From Solen grandis (Eukaryota > Mollusca > Bivalvia > Adapedonta > Solenidae), in contig CM037795.1 in the NCBI GenBank assembly GCA_021229015.1, forward strand, positions 11,708,656 through 11,772,655: a DNA stretch of 64,000 nt, read 5' to 3'. A model generated the notes under the pieces. The model made no database searches and was not told the DNA's origin. It was given only the letters and a program-made list of their open reading frames with translations. This document shows positions 30,999 through 42,149 of the stretch, piece by piece. Position 1 is the stretch's first letter. Each line of letters begins with the position of its first letter. The translations under genes were made by a program, and so were the position numbers.

Positions 30999-32501
30999 GT
31001 TTATTTATAAATATATATATAACCAAGGGACATTATACAAGTATGCAGAAGATAACACTAACTGTTGTTGTTGTATTGGGGTTTACCGTCGCTGCGATAG
31101 CATTTCAATCATATAGCGACGTCCAGCTAATTACAGGTGGAGGAAGACCCCGAGTACACATAGGTACCCGGGTAGAACCACCGACCTACCGCAAGCCAGC
31201 TGGAAGGCTTCCTCACATGAAAAAAAATATATATATATATATAACATTAGAAATAGTTACAAGTTCTCTGGTTTTGGATCTCGACATTTGTTACTATAAC
31301 ACAGTGGCTGGCAGTTTTAACTCCATTACAATTATATATATCAAATACTTGGTGTAAAACTATTTAAAGTTATCCACTCATCATTAAATTATAAACATGG
31401 CCCCTCAAATGCTTAAAAAGATTACAGTGCAGATGCAAGCATCCAATGCGTTGGAGTTATAGGCTCTTTTGCTCAAAGTCTTTTAACTTAATGCTTTTAG
31501 GGTTGGTTTCCCCTAGCTAAAATTTGGCATTTTCCCAAAATAACTTCTGGTAATATTTTCCCAATATTTTTTACAGAAGGAAATATTTCATGGAATTCTA
31601 ATGAAATGTTTGTAATTCTTATTTTTTTTAGTTGATATGAAATTTTCTATGACATATACCACAAATTTAAATATTGTCATAATATTTCATACTATAATTT
31701 TCTTTAAATTCCCCATATTTTTTTTTATTTATAACGCAAATTGTCCCAATAAGATTGCCAAAGATTATGAATTAAACCTAAAAGAAATATCAGTGTTTAC
31801 TAAAAAGTTTCCAAGATCACAAGATGTATCATGGTCACAATTTAATGTTGGATGGATTACCTTTACTGTTCCTTACCAAAGCTCCAAGCTTTCGATATAG
31901 AGAGGAGTTGCCGACAAATACTTACTTCTCTGCATTAGGCATCATACACCGGAATGTACTTACAGAAAATATTACCCACCATATGTAGCTACCCCAGGAC
32001 TTCTTTGCCAAGTGTAAGGATAATGAGACTAGGTGTGGTATCTCAACGGCGTGTAATAACAATGTGGCAGCACTATAATTGCTCCAATTAGACTTTTTCC
32101 AAATTACTTAAATAATTTTGGTGGAAGTTAAACCAATTCAATTCAAATTTAAAGCAATTATACAGACTATACTTACGTCTATATCCATTTCTGATGAAGA
32201 CTTTTGAATCCAGAACTTCTGTAGGATCTCTTGGTAGCTTTATCTGTCCAACTTCAGTCCAAAAATACAGGCTGCACTGAAAATTGGTGCCGTTAAATGA
32301 AGCAATCGAGCATCCGTTGTTTTGATAGGAATTGCACATGACTGCACAATGCCAACTGGTTTTAACTTCAATTGATGCCCTTGCTCCAAAGCCTTCTCGT
32401 GGGTGAATGTTTCCATATACGTAGGTATATTTCTCGAGCATCAAATTTGAGCCCAGTCCAAACACAAATGTCAGACTGATAAAGAAAAGCGTCATCTGCA
32501 T
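30638..32501 (-). CDS. Secreted PAN/Apple-Link protein, two exons (copy A, intact)
   Basis: complement(join(30638..30900, 32177..32501)). Exon 1 starts at ATG 32501 and ends at a GTAAGT donor; exon 2 follows a TTTTTCGATAG acceptor. The join is phase 1 and gives 195 residues, stop TAA. Residues 1-18 are a signal peptide (TLFFISLTFVFGLG). Residues 38-104 form a PAN/Apple-like domain with Cys 52, 56, 64, 76 (WHCAVMCNS, NNGCSIASFNG, FQCSLYFW). Residues 110-192 form a Link domain (FTFPNAAVACQRFGGRLAT, CSCGW) with Cys 130, 154, 175, 192 as the standard set plus extra Cys 156 and 183. Link domains usually bind hyaluronan or similar glycans outside the cell; ligand here is unknown. No membrane segment, so probably secreted. 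Paralogues lie at 46.4 kb (remnant) and 56.7-58.9 kb (frameshifted). Confidence 0.85.
31065..31225 (-). mobile_element. SINE family 2 fragment
   Basis: TTTCAATCATATAGCGACGT, CAGCTAATTACAGGTGGAGG, GGGTAGAACCACCGACCTAC. Preceded by TTGTTGTTGTATTGGGGTTT, also seen at 49314. Confidence 0.8.
31985..32110 (+). mobile_element. SINE family 1 fragment
   Basis: CCCAGGACTTCTTTGCCAAG, GACTAGGTGTGGTATCTCAA, AATGTGGCAGCACTATAATT; diverged. Confidence 0.65.
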
Positions 32502-33639
32502 TTTCCTCTTATTCGATTTCCAAAACAGAAAAATACATATATATATATATATATAAATATATATAACAATGCTCCTGAGTTTTCAGTATCTGAATATCAG
32601 CTGCATCTAAGCTAAGTGATATGAACACAATATCTCATACGACATTGATTAAAAACGTATTCATTATGCAATAGTTCGGTGAAACTGATTGGATCCAAGC
32701 GTCACATGCACTAAATCTGCATGATTGACTATAGGTTTTCGAATTCATCGATACATTTGCCAATGATACCTTGCTTAGCAATTGTGGCGTTTTATTTTCG
32801 CTCACCTCATGCATGTTCTCTTACAAACTGAACTTAGACTGCCTTTGGTCAATAAAAGAAGTCGTAACTTAGAATAAAAATATGCTACAATTGAGTTCTG
32901 CACAGTTCGGTTAGCACGTTACATATACGTATATCGAACTGTAAACGGTTTCTTTACACACCCTCCAGTTTTCTTGTTATATCGGTCTGATGAGAGACTT
33001 TATTGCACAGCGGATCACCACCGGGCATACTGTATTTGCTTCGTAGGTTGTCAATGGACCCGGAACTGGAGGTTTAAAATCCTTTCGGTTGCAATTACGA
33101 TATTTTTTCGAAATAAAACATGAATTTTTTGCCTAGAATTGATGGAGCATGAATAAAAAAAAGGGTTATAATTTAGATCCCAGAAATGAAAGTACATTTT
33201 GGAAAAGTTCGAACTTTTACATTGCTGTACTTTAATGGTTAGCGATTAGTTTTATGATGCTTGAGAAGGTTACAGTATTTATAGGCAGAGAAAAAAGTAT
33301 TTGTGAAAACATGCATAGCGTTTAAAATATCTGCTTACCAGTGCAAATATTTACATAAAATATCAATAAAAAAATCTACCTAAAAAAGAAGGGGGTGGGG
33401 GTGGGAGAGTTCAAATAAAATCTTCTTTCTTAGGTTTAAATTCATTTTAAATATCAGATCTACACTTTTGTGTTCAGAATGAGATGTGAATACCTAATGT
33501 ATCTTCGTGGTTCAGAGTATGATTAATTCATGGAAAAAATTATATAATGAATAATAAAAAAAAAGGTGGGAAACAATTTCTGTAACGAAATACATTTTAA
33601 TGCTTTATTGCAATACATTTTGGTTTTAATTTACACCTA
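32502..33639. other. 5' flank of copy A; AT-rich
   Basis: A TA run lies at 32536-32566, immediately upstream of the start codon region. CTCATGCATGTTCTCTTACA at about 32808 resembles CTCATGTTCTCCTGTAAACT in the duplication arm near 46838, so the duplicated unit extends here. No promoter motif stands out. Confidence 0.45.
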
Positions 33640-33995
33640 TATAATGTCACAGGGTGAGAAAGATATGCAGCCTAACCGTGACTCAAACCCAGGGCCTTTT
33701 TTTTTTACCAGGCAAATGCTGTACCGACTGAGCTTCCTGGCGGCATACACATTTTTCTATCCTATTGTGAGTAATTGGTACATTATCCCTCTTCATTTTA
33801 GAATTTGTCCCTGAATTCTAGGAGTTATTGGGTGTCGGTAAATATAACCATGTGCAGGTGTCACACTCCAACGTTGGGCATCTAATGTCACAGGGTGAGA
33901 AAAATGTGCAGTCTGACCGAGACTCGAACCAGGGTCTTTTTATGCTTACAGGGCGAATGCTTTACCGACTGATAGAGCTACCCGGCCGGTAGCCT
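33640..33995 (-). repeat. Two tRNA-like SINE heads, family 3
   Basis: ATGTCACAGGGTGAGAAAGA at 33645 and ATGTCACAGGGTGAGAAAAA at 33886 each lead into GACCGAGACTCGAACCAGGG (box B complement) and TGCTTTACCGACTGA (box A complement). Same family as 7130-7212. Confidence 0.7.
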
Positions 33996-34954
33996 CCAGT
34001 GCATACACATCTTTATCCCTTATTGTGAGTAATATGCAGTATGCGAATCCAGCATTTCTGGACTCTCTATCTTATTTATGTGTTGAAATACCAAAGCAAA
34101 TTTATTACTGATGTCACACACTGTATATTTAAAATTATATAACTAATTGTCTTCATTTTTCGACTTTTTTTCAGCTTGCAATAACTAGAAAATAGGAGTG
34201 GCTGCGGAAAACCTGATAAATTGGACACTGACAATACATAAGCTCTAAAGAAAGGCCAGGGGCAGCTATATCCAGTTTTCATGCCGAAATTCAACACTCT
34301 GAATCTGTTCACCTCAGCAGCAGTTTACAACATCTTAAGCAACCAATGGACCATTTCATCAGGGGCTTGGCAATATGCAGTATACTTTTGACCAAATCGT
34401 GACAAAAACTGTGACTGGTGGAAAATTTGATGCATATGTTTACTACCCAACTGAACACCGTGGAATGTTATATCAAGATAAAGACTTGGTATTTGGAGAG
34501 GGTTTCTTGACTTACATAGGTGAACGTCTCCTTGTTTGCGTTTCACAATACTTCAACTCAGATTTCTCTTAACTAAAAGTTCAGGTCTAAAACTCCTGTA
34601 TTTATTGACCTAGTGATTAAAATATTTTTCATAAATGTTCTTATAGCAAGTGGTATTTAATCTCATGCTCTGAAATGTATGAACAAACTCTGAAAAAAAA
34701 AAGAACCTATAAGATTTGCTTATTGAAGAGAAAATATGGGAGACTGTCATTCCATATTGTCAGTCATCCTTCTAATGTGTAAGCACATCAGTTTGTTTCC
34801 AATTTCTTACTTTCTTTCTTTTTTTTTGACCAAAACTGATTATCTTTAAAATAACCAAAAAATATCACTATTCTACATTCCTTTGTTGGAATATGAATCA
34901 ATGACTTAAAACGATGTGTCCTGAACATGACCCTTCTTATTCAACATAGCACAT
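33996..34954. other. Unassigned, with one open stretch
   Basis: 34240-34400 (+) reads SSFHAEIQHSESVHLSSS and HFIRGLAICS before a stop; a different frame is open at 34375-34572. No secure family. Confidence 0.3.
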
Positions 34955-36340
34955 TAAGCTCAAGGTGAACTATTCTGATCACCTTGTGTCCCATTTTCTA
35001 TGACACCAATTTGCTTTAAAAGACAATCATATCTTCTGAAACTACTTGTAAGATGCCCATTTGTTGTTTGCATTGGCAACCAACAAAATTTGATTTTGAA
35101 AATGTAAAAATCCTGTTCCCTGAAACAAAGGGCCAGAATAATTCACTTTCATCTGTTACAAATTACCACCTCATGGCTATCTACTGTCATTGCTAAAATC
35201 AAGTTGTCCCTTAAATTCCCCCCAACTCTGAAACCTATGGCTAGAATTTAATTTCAATTTGCACAAATGGTTAACTCTTAGTCTTCTGTCATAATTGCTT
35301 ACTTTAAGTTTATTCCTCAAAGGATGGAGCACCAGATGGTTAGCTAGTTTCCTAGTAATTATACTGTTTATATATTATATATTTATAAACAAATCTTTGT
35401 AACTAATGGTCAGATTTTAATTTCATTTGGCACAAATGGTCACCCCATAGTTCTTTACCTCATTGCTAAAATGAATTTTATCCTTTCAAAAAGGATGCCT
35501 TTAGTGGGGGCAGTATAGTTTAAATTCAAAACCATTCTCCTGAAGCTAGTGTTCAGAATTATATTTTCCCTAGTGATATGGTCCTTTTCTGCAATTTATT
35601 GATCCCATTGAAGATGAGACCATATTTTCTATCAATTATAATCTGTATAATCTGTAAAATAAAACTCTAAGCATTTATTGCTGCTGAAGGTAACCAGGTG
35701 TCCTGAATGTTATAATTAGGTATATGGTATTCTTCCCTCTATTGTCCTTTATTAATAAAATTGTGTTCCCTGTGTTTAAATTAAGCTGATGATATTTGGT
35801 ATATGTATCTATGGCTTGGAGAGGATGTGTCGCAGGCAATTTTTTCTGTTAGAGCCTCTTTTCCTTTCAGCGTTGGTGCCCTTTAAAAAAAAAGAAGAAA
35901 ATCTGCAGCATCACTTTGTTTCTTTTAAAATTGTCTAATGTTGCAAATAATTATTTTCAAGAGGAGCTCCTTTTGGAAAATTATGTCAACAGTATTACTT
36001 TAATCTTATTTAAGATAGGCTGATAATATATGCTAAATGTATTGACGACTTGTAAAGGCGGCTATAATATATTTTGGAGAATGGCCCTTAACTTTCATAG
36101 TCATTTACTTTTGTCTTCAGCTAAAATCTCTTAAAATTTAAGATCGGCTGATGATATATGGTTCATGTACCAATAACACGGAAACCATGTGTTATTGCTC
36201 TTTGTTAAAAAAAAAATGTCCACAACATGATTCACAATATATTCAAGTTAAAGTTTTGACATATCTTATTTTCTGAATTCTGTTACAATGACTTTCTCAC
36301 AGTTTTTGCAACTTCACACGGACTAAACAAGCTATGTACT
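34955..36340 (-). repeat. Diverged copy of the GCTCACCTGAG repeat family, reverse sense
   Basis: AAGCTCAAGGTGAACTATTC followed by TGATCACCTTGTGTCCC is the complement of the 3' end seen at 8440-8470. TTTGCATTGGCAACC near 35,073 corresponds to the X-box region. Later parts drift and the far end is uncertain. Confidence 0.5.
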
Positions 36341-36344
36341 CTCT

Positions 36345-37560
36345 TTCATTTTTGTTAGCTCAACTTTTCAAAGAATAGGGTAGGCTATTGTAGTCATACT
36401 GGTGTCAGGGTCTGCATCCAAAGAAATGTTAAGGTTTTATTTAACATTGCCATTATCTCCACTATTACTTAACGGTTGTCCATCAAACTTCACACATGTG
36501 TTTATCATCCTCAGACGTACAAGTAGAAAAAATTTTTTTCTCTACTTTACTCACTGGATGTCTCTCAAACTTCACACATGTGTTAATCATAACCAGACCA
36601 GTAGAAACAGGAACAGTAACTCTTCCAAATATTTTAGCATATACATGGCCTTTTTTGGACTTAGAAAAATGTTAAACTTTTGTTCTCCATTATTCGATGG
36701 ATGTCCCCCAAACTTCACATATGGATTAATCATCATGAGGTTAACCAGTAGAAATAGAAACTGCAACTCTTCCATTTTTTTTTTTAATTTATAGCCCATT
36801 TTGGACTTAGAAAACGTCAAAGTTTTGTATAATAATGCCGTTATCTCCACTTTAACTCAATGGATGTCCCTCAAACTTCGCACATGCCTTAATCATTATC
36901 AGATCAACTGGTAGAAACAGGGACTGTTACCCTTACAAATATTTTTTGCAAATATATGTCCCTTTTTTAAAGTTTTGTTAACATTGCTAATATCTCCACT
37001 TTCACTAATGGATGTCTATCAAACTTCACACGTGTTTATCAACATCAGACCAACCACTAGAAACAGGAATGTATGTCCCTCAAACTCAAACTGTTTGTAC
37101 TTAGAAAAATTGTTAAACTTTTGTTTAACATTGCTTTTATCTTTAATTTCTTTCCATGGATGTCCCTCATTGCATGCCTGTATTGGAAATCAGACTTTGT
37201 CATCAATTTAAAAATAGTTATGACCCCCTTTTTAAGAATCTTGGTTAAAGTTTTCGCACAATCTCATTTTTTCACTTAACCCTTCAAGGTATTGCTTTAA
37301 AACTTAAAAATGTCTGTTTATAACCATCATCTCTATTTCAACATGGAAAAAGTACATTACTCTGTCTTGGACTTTGACATACATGTAATTATGCCTCCTT
37401 TCTGAATTCATTGATCTTTTTGTACTTACTCACTTTTTTTCACTGAATTATTTGAGATTATGCTTTAAAACTTGGATCACATGTTTATTGTCCTTGTGTA
37501 TATTTTGATAATACAGAGATTCTTATTTTGCCTTTAACTGCAAAACGAAAATGGTATATA
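36345..37560 (+). repeat. Interspersed repeat starting TTAGCTCAACTTTTCAAAGA, with ~150-bp inner units
   Basis: The start (TAGCTCAACTTTTCAAAGAA, TAGGGTAGGCTATTGT) is a form I associate with bivalve repeats. Inside, GATGTCCCTCAAACTTC, CACATGTGTTAATCAT and CAGTAGAAACAGGAAC recur about every 120-160 bases at 36475, 36555, 36700, 36860 and 37010. Noncoding. Confidence 0.6.
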
Positions 37561-37779
37561 TATCGAAAGCATTTTGAAAACAAATGTTCTATGCTTTCCT
37601 TTTATTTCCTTGCTGTATATTAAAATTACTTCTTGAAAAGATTACACAAAATAAGATTTTCTTTTACAATGTTTAATCTTTTACCACTGTAAAACTTTTT
37701 TAAAAACAAAACAATTTTTTCTGTAAACTAACTTATGTAGTGCCAATAAGTAACACTTATCACTCAGAGACGGTTGTAA

Positions 37780-38065
37780 GTAGTCCAATAATTTAGCCAG
37801 TAGAGCCATTGCCCTTTAAACAAGGGGTCCAATCTTAGTCTGGCTGCACATTTTTCTCACTTGGTTATTTTGCACGGAACAAGGGATCATTATAGTATCT
37901 CCAATGTTTTATTTTTTGTTTATCAGGAACATTATTAATTTGATCTCTGTAAATCCTGCAAGAAATTCCAAATGTGCAAGGAATCTGTAATTGTTATCAG
38001 TGGGAAACTTTTGTAAGTGGTCACTGGTTTCAGTCCTGATCTGGCTGCACAGTTTTCTCGCCTTT
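37780..38065 (+). repeat. Two fragments of tRNA-like family 3
   Basis: TCTGGCTGCACATTTTTCTC (37842) and TCTGGCTGCACAGTTTTCTC (38040) with upstream tRNA-like arms, plus sense. Confidence 0.5.
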
Positions 38066-38196
38066 TTACTTTGAAACTGTTTGTGTCCTCCAAATATGTA
38101 TATTAGGCCTTTGTTTCAATATTTTCAATATTTTAACTTATTGTGTATCTTTCTTTCATTTTAAGATTCCCTTCAAGTCTTGGCACTTGTTATCTA

Positions 38197-38199
<3 letters not shown>

Positions 38200-38237
<38 letters not shown>
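38200..38237. repeat. (CA)n microsatellite
   Basis: About 19 CA units. Confidence 0.97.
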
Positions 38238-38238
<1 letters not shown>

Positions 38239-38384
38239 CTAAATAAAGGTTATGTTAAAATAAAAAAAAATAATAACAAAACTATTTTCCTGTTTATCCA
38301 CATAAATTTTATTATTAGACAGTTTTTCGTTACCGCCGTGCTTATTTCAATGTGCTGCCACAGGCAGCACTTTTGGACTTGTTC

Positions 38385-39090
38385 AATAATTTTATTGTAA
38401 TTCACATGAATTCGATGGCCAGTGGTTGTGTATTTCGGCTGGCAATCCTTGGGTTACAGTGAATGGAAATAGATAAACGCATATTGCAGGAGGTATGGTA
38501 TGTCCCTGTTCCCACAGAAATATTTGTGTAGAAATTCTATTAAGTCCAGCTTCTTTGGTAAGGTGTATTTTACGCAACATACTTTATCCCGGCAAGGTCA
38601 CTCAATAACACAGACTTACCGTATTACGTAGCCACTCCGCCACTTATGAAAAAATTGGCCTTCCTATATATGATTTCATTCTTCCACGCAAAATAGCGCT
38701 CACTTTGATTAGGCCAATAGTCGATATATCATTTTTTCTAGACTGGTATTACTGTCTTTGATATCATGTTTTTGTCAATGATAAATTCATCAGCATCTAT
38801 CACTTACGACTACAACAATGTTAAGCGTTTAAATACATATCGCATGACTTCACCCATGAAAAGCTAACGATTTCTCAACGCTGTGAATAACTTCATTGCT
38901 GCAACTGAATAGCCTGCAAATACATTAAAGCAAATACGTGAAGATAGTGACAATAAACGGTAATTCACAGATCATCACTGGATTGAATCAATCTGTGTCA
39001 ATTGTTGCAAATGAATATTTAGAATCAAGACAAAATGTTCATTAACGAAACCGAGCTTCCGAGTAAGATCCAAGTGACTGTGAAAATAAT
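38385..39090 (+). repeat. Third, diverged copy of the segmental duplication
   Basis: Shares GTCAATTGTTGCAAATGAAT and ATTTAGAATCAAGACAAA with 47745-47790, and AAGGTGTATTTTACGCAACA with the complement-strand match near 56110-56140. It lies upstream of copy A in the same relative orientation as the 46.4-kb remnant and its upstream DNA, but about 5 kb of repeats (33-38.4 kb) now separates it from the gene. Confidence 0.65.
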
Positions 39091-39239
39091 AGGTTCAGGA
39101 GTTTGGTGAATTAGGGTCGATCAATTATTGGTCTTAGAGCTTGAAGTGTCTTAGCCGTGTTGATGCAAGGAATGAAGGTAAGTCCTATGCTGGATCTTTA
39201 TAAGAACCATGCTTTCCATGCGTGGAAACGGAGGGTGGT

Positions 39240-39480
39240 GGGGGTAATGCCCATCCTTTGATTTGAATATAACACATGTATTAAATGTAAAGCCTACCCC
39301 TCCCCCCCCCGCACACACACACATACACCCTAAAAAAAATACATTGGACCCCCACCCCCCCTTCTCCACTGTAAAACCGATGGACCTTCCCTGAAAAATC
39401 TTGAAAGATGTTGCCTAAATACGGTCGGTTAACATGTCCCTGTCTGACACCCCATCCCACCCAACCCCACCCATGATATA
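39240..39480. repeat. C-rich low-complexity DNA
   Basis: CCCCTCCCCCCCCCC with a CA run at about 39295-39325 and further CCCACCCCCCC and CCCCATCCCACCC blocks. Confidence 0.85.
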
Positions 39481-39589
39481 CATGACTGGATCCTTGCATG
39501 AATTTGTTTAAAATATCCAGATGGATCCAGTTGTGTGTAGTAAGCGCGTAGATCGTAAATCGACACTATAACTAATTTTCTTTGTTGAT

Positions 39590-39990
39590 CTGGGTCGTTG
39601 ATCGTAGCTCAAACATTGATATTTACCAACATAAATGGTTGAGCTGGATCGTAGATCGCAGATCGACTATTGAAATAAACCATAGCAAATTGTTGAGCTG
39701 GGTCGTAGTCGTAGCTCGACCATGGAAAATGAGCATGGAATGGTTGAGCTGCATCGTAGATCGTAGCTCGACCATTGAAATAAACCAAAATAAATGGTTG
39801 ACCTGGATCGTCGATCGTAGCTCGACCATTGAAAATGTGCATGGAATGCTGAGCTGGATCGTAGATCATAGCTCAACCATTTCATGCATATTTTCAATGG
39901 TCAAGCTACGATCTACGATCTACTTCAACAATTGTTTTGGTTTATTTCATTGGTCGAGCTACGATCTACGATCCAGCTCAACCATTTGAA
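39590..39990. repeat. Alternating 51/54-bp minisatellite ending in inverted units
   Basis: Five plus-sense units start near 39637, 39691, 39742, 39796 and 39848 with GGTTGAGCTGGATCG and GTAGCTCGACCATTGAAA. They alternate between a TAAACCAAAATAAAT spacer and a TGTGCATGGAAT spacer. From about 39888 to 39990 the same units run inverted (GGTCGAGCTACGATCTACGA), so the block can fold into a large hairpin. Open frames on both strands are readings of the array. Confidence 0.85.
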
Positions 39991-40559
39991 TCGCCAGTGC
40001 GTTGGATATTTTTGTTAGATTTAAAAGGCATGTGTAAGAAATGCGATATTATTATTTTCAATTACTTAATGATCAAATTGAAGTTCGTTTTGGTGCCGCC
40101 TTGACATTTACTATCATACTTCAAAACAAGAGCTGTCGTTTGTCATCTAGAACGACACAGTTGAAAAAATAACCGTTGGTAAATTCAAAACCGACCACCT
40201 GGTCCGCCATGTTTGCGAGAGGCACCTTTGAAGAGCACCTTCTTCTACCGCGGAACTTATTTTGGCTTCATCCGGTTTCATATAAATTCAGAAAATTATT
40301 AGAACTAATTGTGTATGTAACTTCCCCCAGGTACAACACGTGTTATTTGTATAGTGTAATTTTTTAATGTATGTGTATAGGGGGAGGTCTATTAGAACAT
40401 ACATGCAATTGTTATAATTTAGAATAGAACTAAAGATGATGAAGAGAAAGAATATACATGTGCAGTGAATAGCATGGGTATGCTGTGCATATCAATCTTA
40501 ATATTGACGGGGTCTTTCTTTGAAGATCTTAAAGAACAGATGTTAATTCGCTTCCTCAC
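39991..40559. other. No assigned feature
   Basis: ACAAGAGCTGTCGTTTGTCA at 40126 looks like the start of another interspersed repeat; nothing else is recognised. Confidence 0.35.
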
Positions 40560-40775
40560 TGCTCAGCCAAAGGTAAGCTCTCGCATAGAAGAGCCAGTCA
40601 TGTGGTATTGCTATGGTGTGAATCTATTTTGGCGCATCAGACTCACACCGCCAGGACAGCCAAATTAACCTACCGCCAATATTATTTAGACAAGTGATGT
40701 ATTGTAATATATCTTGTATGGGAGGAATAGAAGTTTAATGTTTAGGTCGGCTTTACGTCAATCGTAAGGTTTTTT
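40560..40775 (+). repeat. Interspersed repeat (TTTTGGCGCATCAGAC family)
   Basis: TTTTGGCGCATCAGACTCAC, CAGCCAAATTAACCTACCGC and GTCGGCTTTACGTCAATCGT match the copy at 23940-24140. Confidence 0.65.
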
Positions 40776-41747
40776 TTAACGAATCGATGAAATTATTTGA
40801 AATCTGATACGCACGTTTTTCTTTTATTTCTTTCCAAAAATAGAAACTTAAACACAACATGCACAAGAAAACATATCGAATGTGACACAAAGTGATTATT
40901 AATGGAAGCATATCAATGAATTTGAACAATGATCAGTAACTAATCCACAGACTGCTGAAATATGTATATAAATAATATCCCAGTGAACTGCAAGTGTACA
41001 AAAAAAATCAGTCAACTGAAAACATTGCAAGAAAGATCAAAGAAAACCTATATTAGGTATAATTGTACGACATGTTGTCTTGGACAGTTCATCCAAGATT
41101 CTTACAGACCATTCATTGTACCAGAGGATTGGCAATTGCCGCTATAATTCGCTGATTTCAACAGACTGAGAGAAAATCACAAATGTGTGCTTATATCCCA
41201 TTGAATAATGTGTGGAATTATACACCAGCATGTAGATTAGGTGTTTGGCAATTGCTCGTTGATTTACGTAGGTTTAGGTCTTAATTCGGAGTGAATTGGT
41301 CTTTAAGTATAAAATTCCTCATCCGCTCATGAAATATGAAATTCGAAATTCGTTTGTTGTGATAATTGTTTTTTTTGTTTTTTTTTTGTGTTTTTTTGAG
41401 TACTTGTCTAACCTCAATTATGACCTACGAATGTTGACGCAAGCTAGGGCCAAATTGTCTTTTTTAAAGATCTTTTTTCCTTTAACAAGCCTTTTATCTA
41501 AATTCTTGCTACCACTGCTTGATAGTGGCATTAAATTTTCTGTCAATAATTCATGAGATTTGAAACTACTTCACCGTTCTCATATTGTATAAATAATGAT
41601 CCTAAAAATTGCGAAATTACAGAGAAATGCAAATACTGACCTGGGCTATACTTATATAAATCTGTCTCTTAAATAAATGAACACAAGTGGGCCGTTATTC
41701 CTTATTGAATTAAAGTGTATCAGAGTCTATTTCTAGTGCCAGAGGGG
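40776..41747. other. AT-rich DNA, nothing identified
   Basis: A 61-codon frame (40962-41147) and an F-rich frame (41296-41556) have no support. T-runs at 41370-41397. Confidence 0.4.
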
Positions 41748-41945
41748 TACTAAGACCACCTTGGAATTAAGACCACCTTGGTACTTAGACCACCTTGGAA
41801 TTAAGACCACATTGCTATTAAGACCAAATATCTTTAAGTCCTATTCTGATTATATTGGTAAAATTGAATATAAAGACCACCTCAATATAGAGACCACTTT
41901 CCTCTGAAACCGATGGTGGTCTTTATAACGAGGATTTACTATACA
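41748..41945. repeat. 17-bp tandem repeat within a GACCACCT repeat element
   Basis: TACTAAGACCACCTTGG, AATTAAGACCACCTTGG, TACTTAGACCACCTTGG and a shorter fourth unit, then AAGACCACCTC and an inverted GGTGGTCTTTATAACGAGG end. Confidence 0.75.
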
Positions 41946-42149
41946 CAGAAGAATGCAGAATAAATTTACTTTTAATAGATATGTTACATTTCTTACATAA
42001 CCAAGATCCTGATTATGAATCTACAATTCGCTTAAAAAAAGTGTAAGCAAAACAATTCAATGTGAAGTTGCCAATCCGGAATGTGTGAATACATGTAATT
42101 TGTTCAGTCACACGGTTCAATCGAACCCTACCGTCCCCGAGGTCCGGGG

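Larger units (their letters stand above)
30901..32176 (-). other. Intron of copy A with repeats
   Basis: 1,276 bp, GT-AG. Holds (AT)n at 30967-31018, a SINE family 2 fragment (31065-31225, minus sense), AT-rich DNA with an unconvincing frame at 31637-31900, and a SINE family 1 fragment (31985-32110, plus sense). Confidence 0.7.

Noticed and set aside
31637..31900. 87-codon plus-strand ORF in the copy A intron
   Set aside because: AT-driven I/F/K/N-rich composition, no family, antisense to a better-supported gene.
34240..34400. Possible exon of a P-type flippase (HFIRGLAICS)
   Set aside because: Only about ten residues resemble that family, a stop follows at once, and no neighbouring exon or splice site supports it.
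39582..39989. 135-codon ORF and three minus-strand ORFs
   Set aside because: All are readings of the alternating minisatellite.
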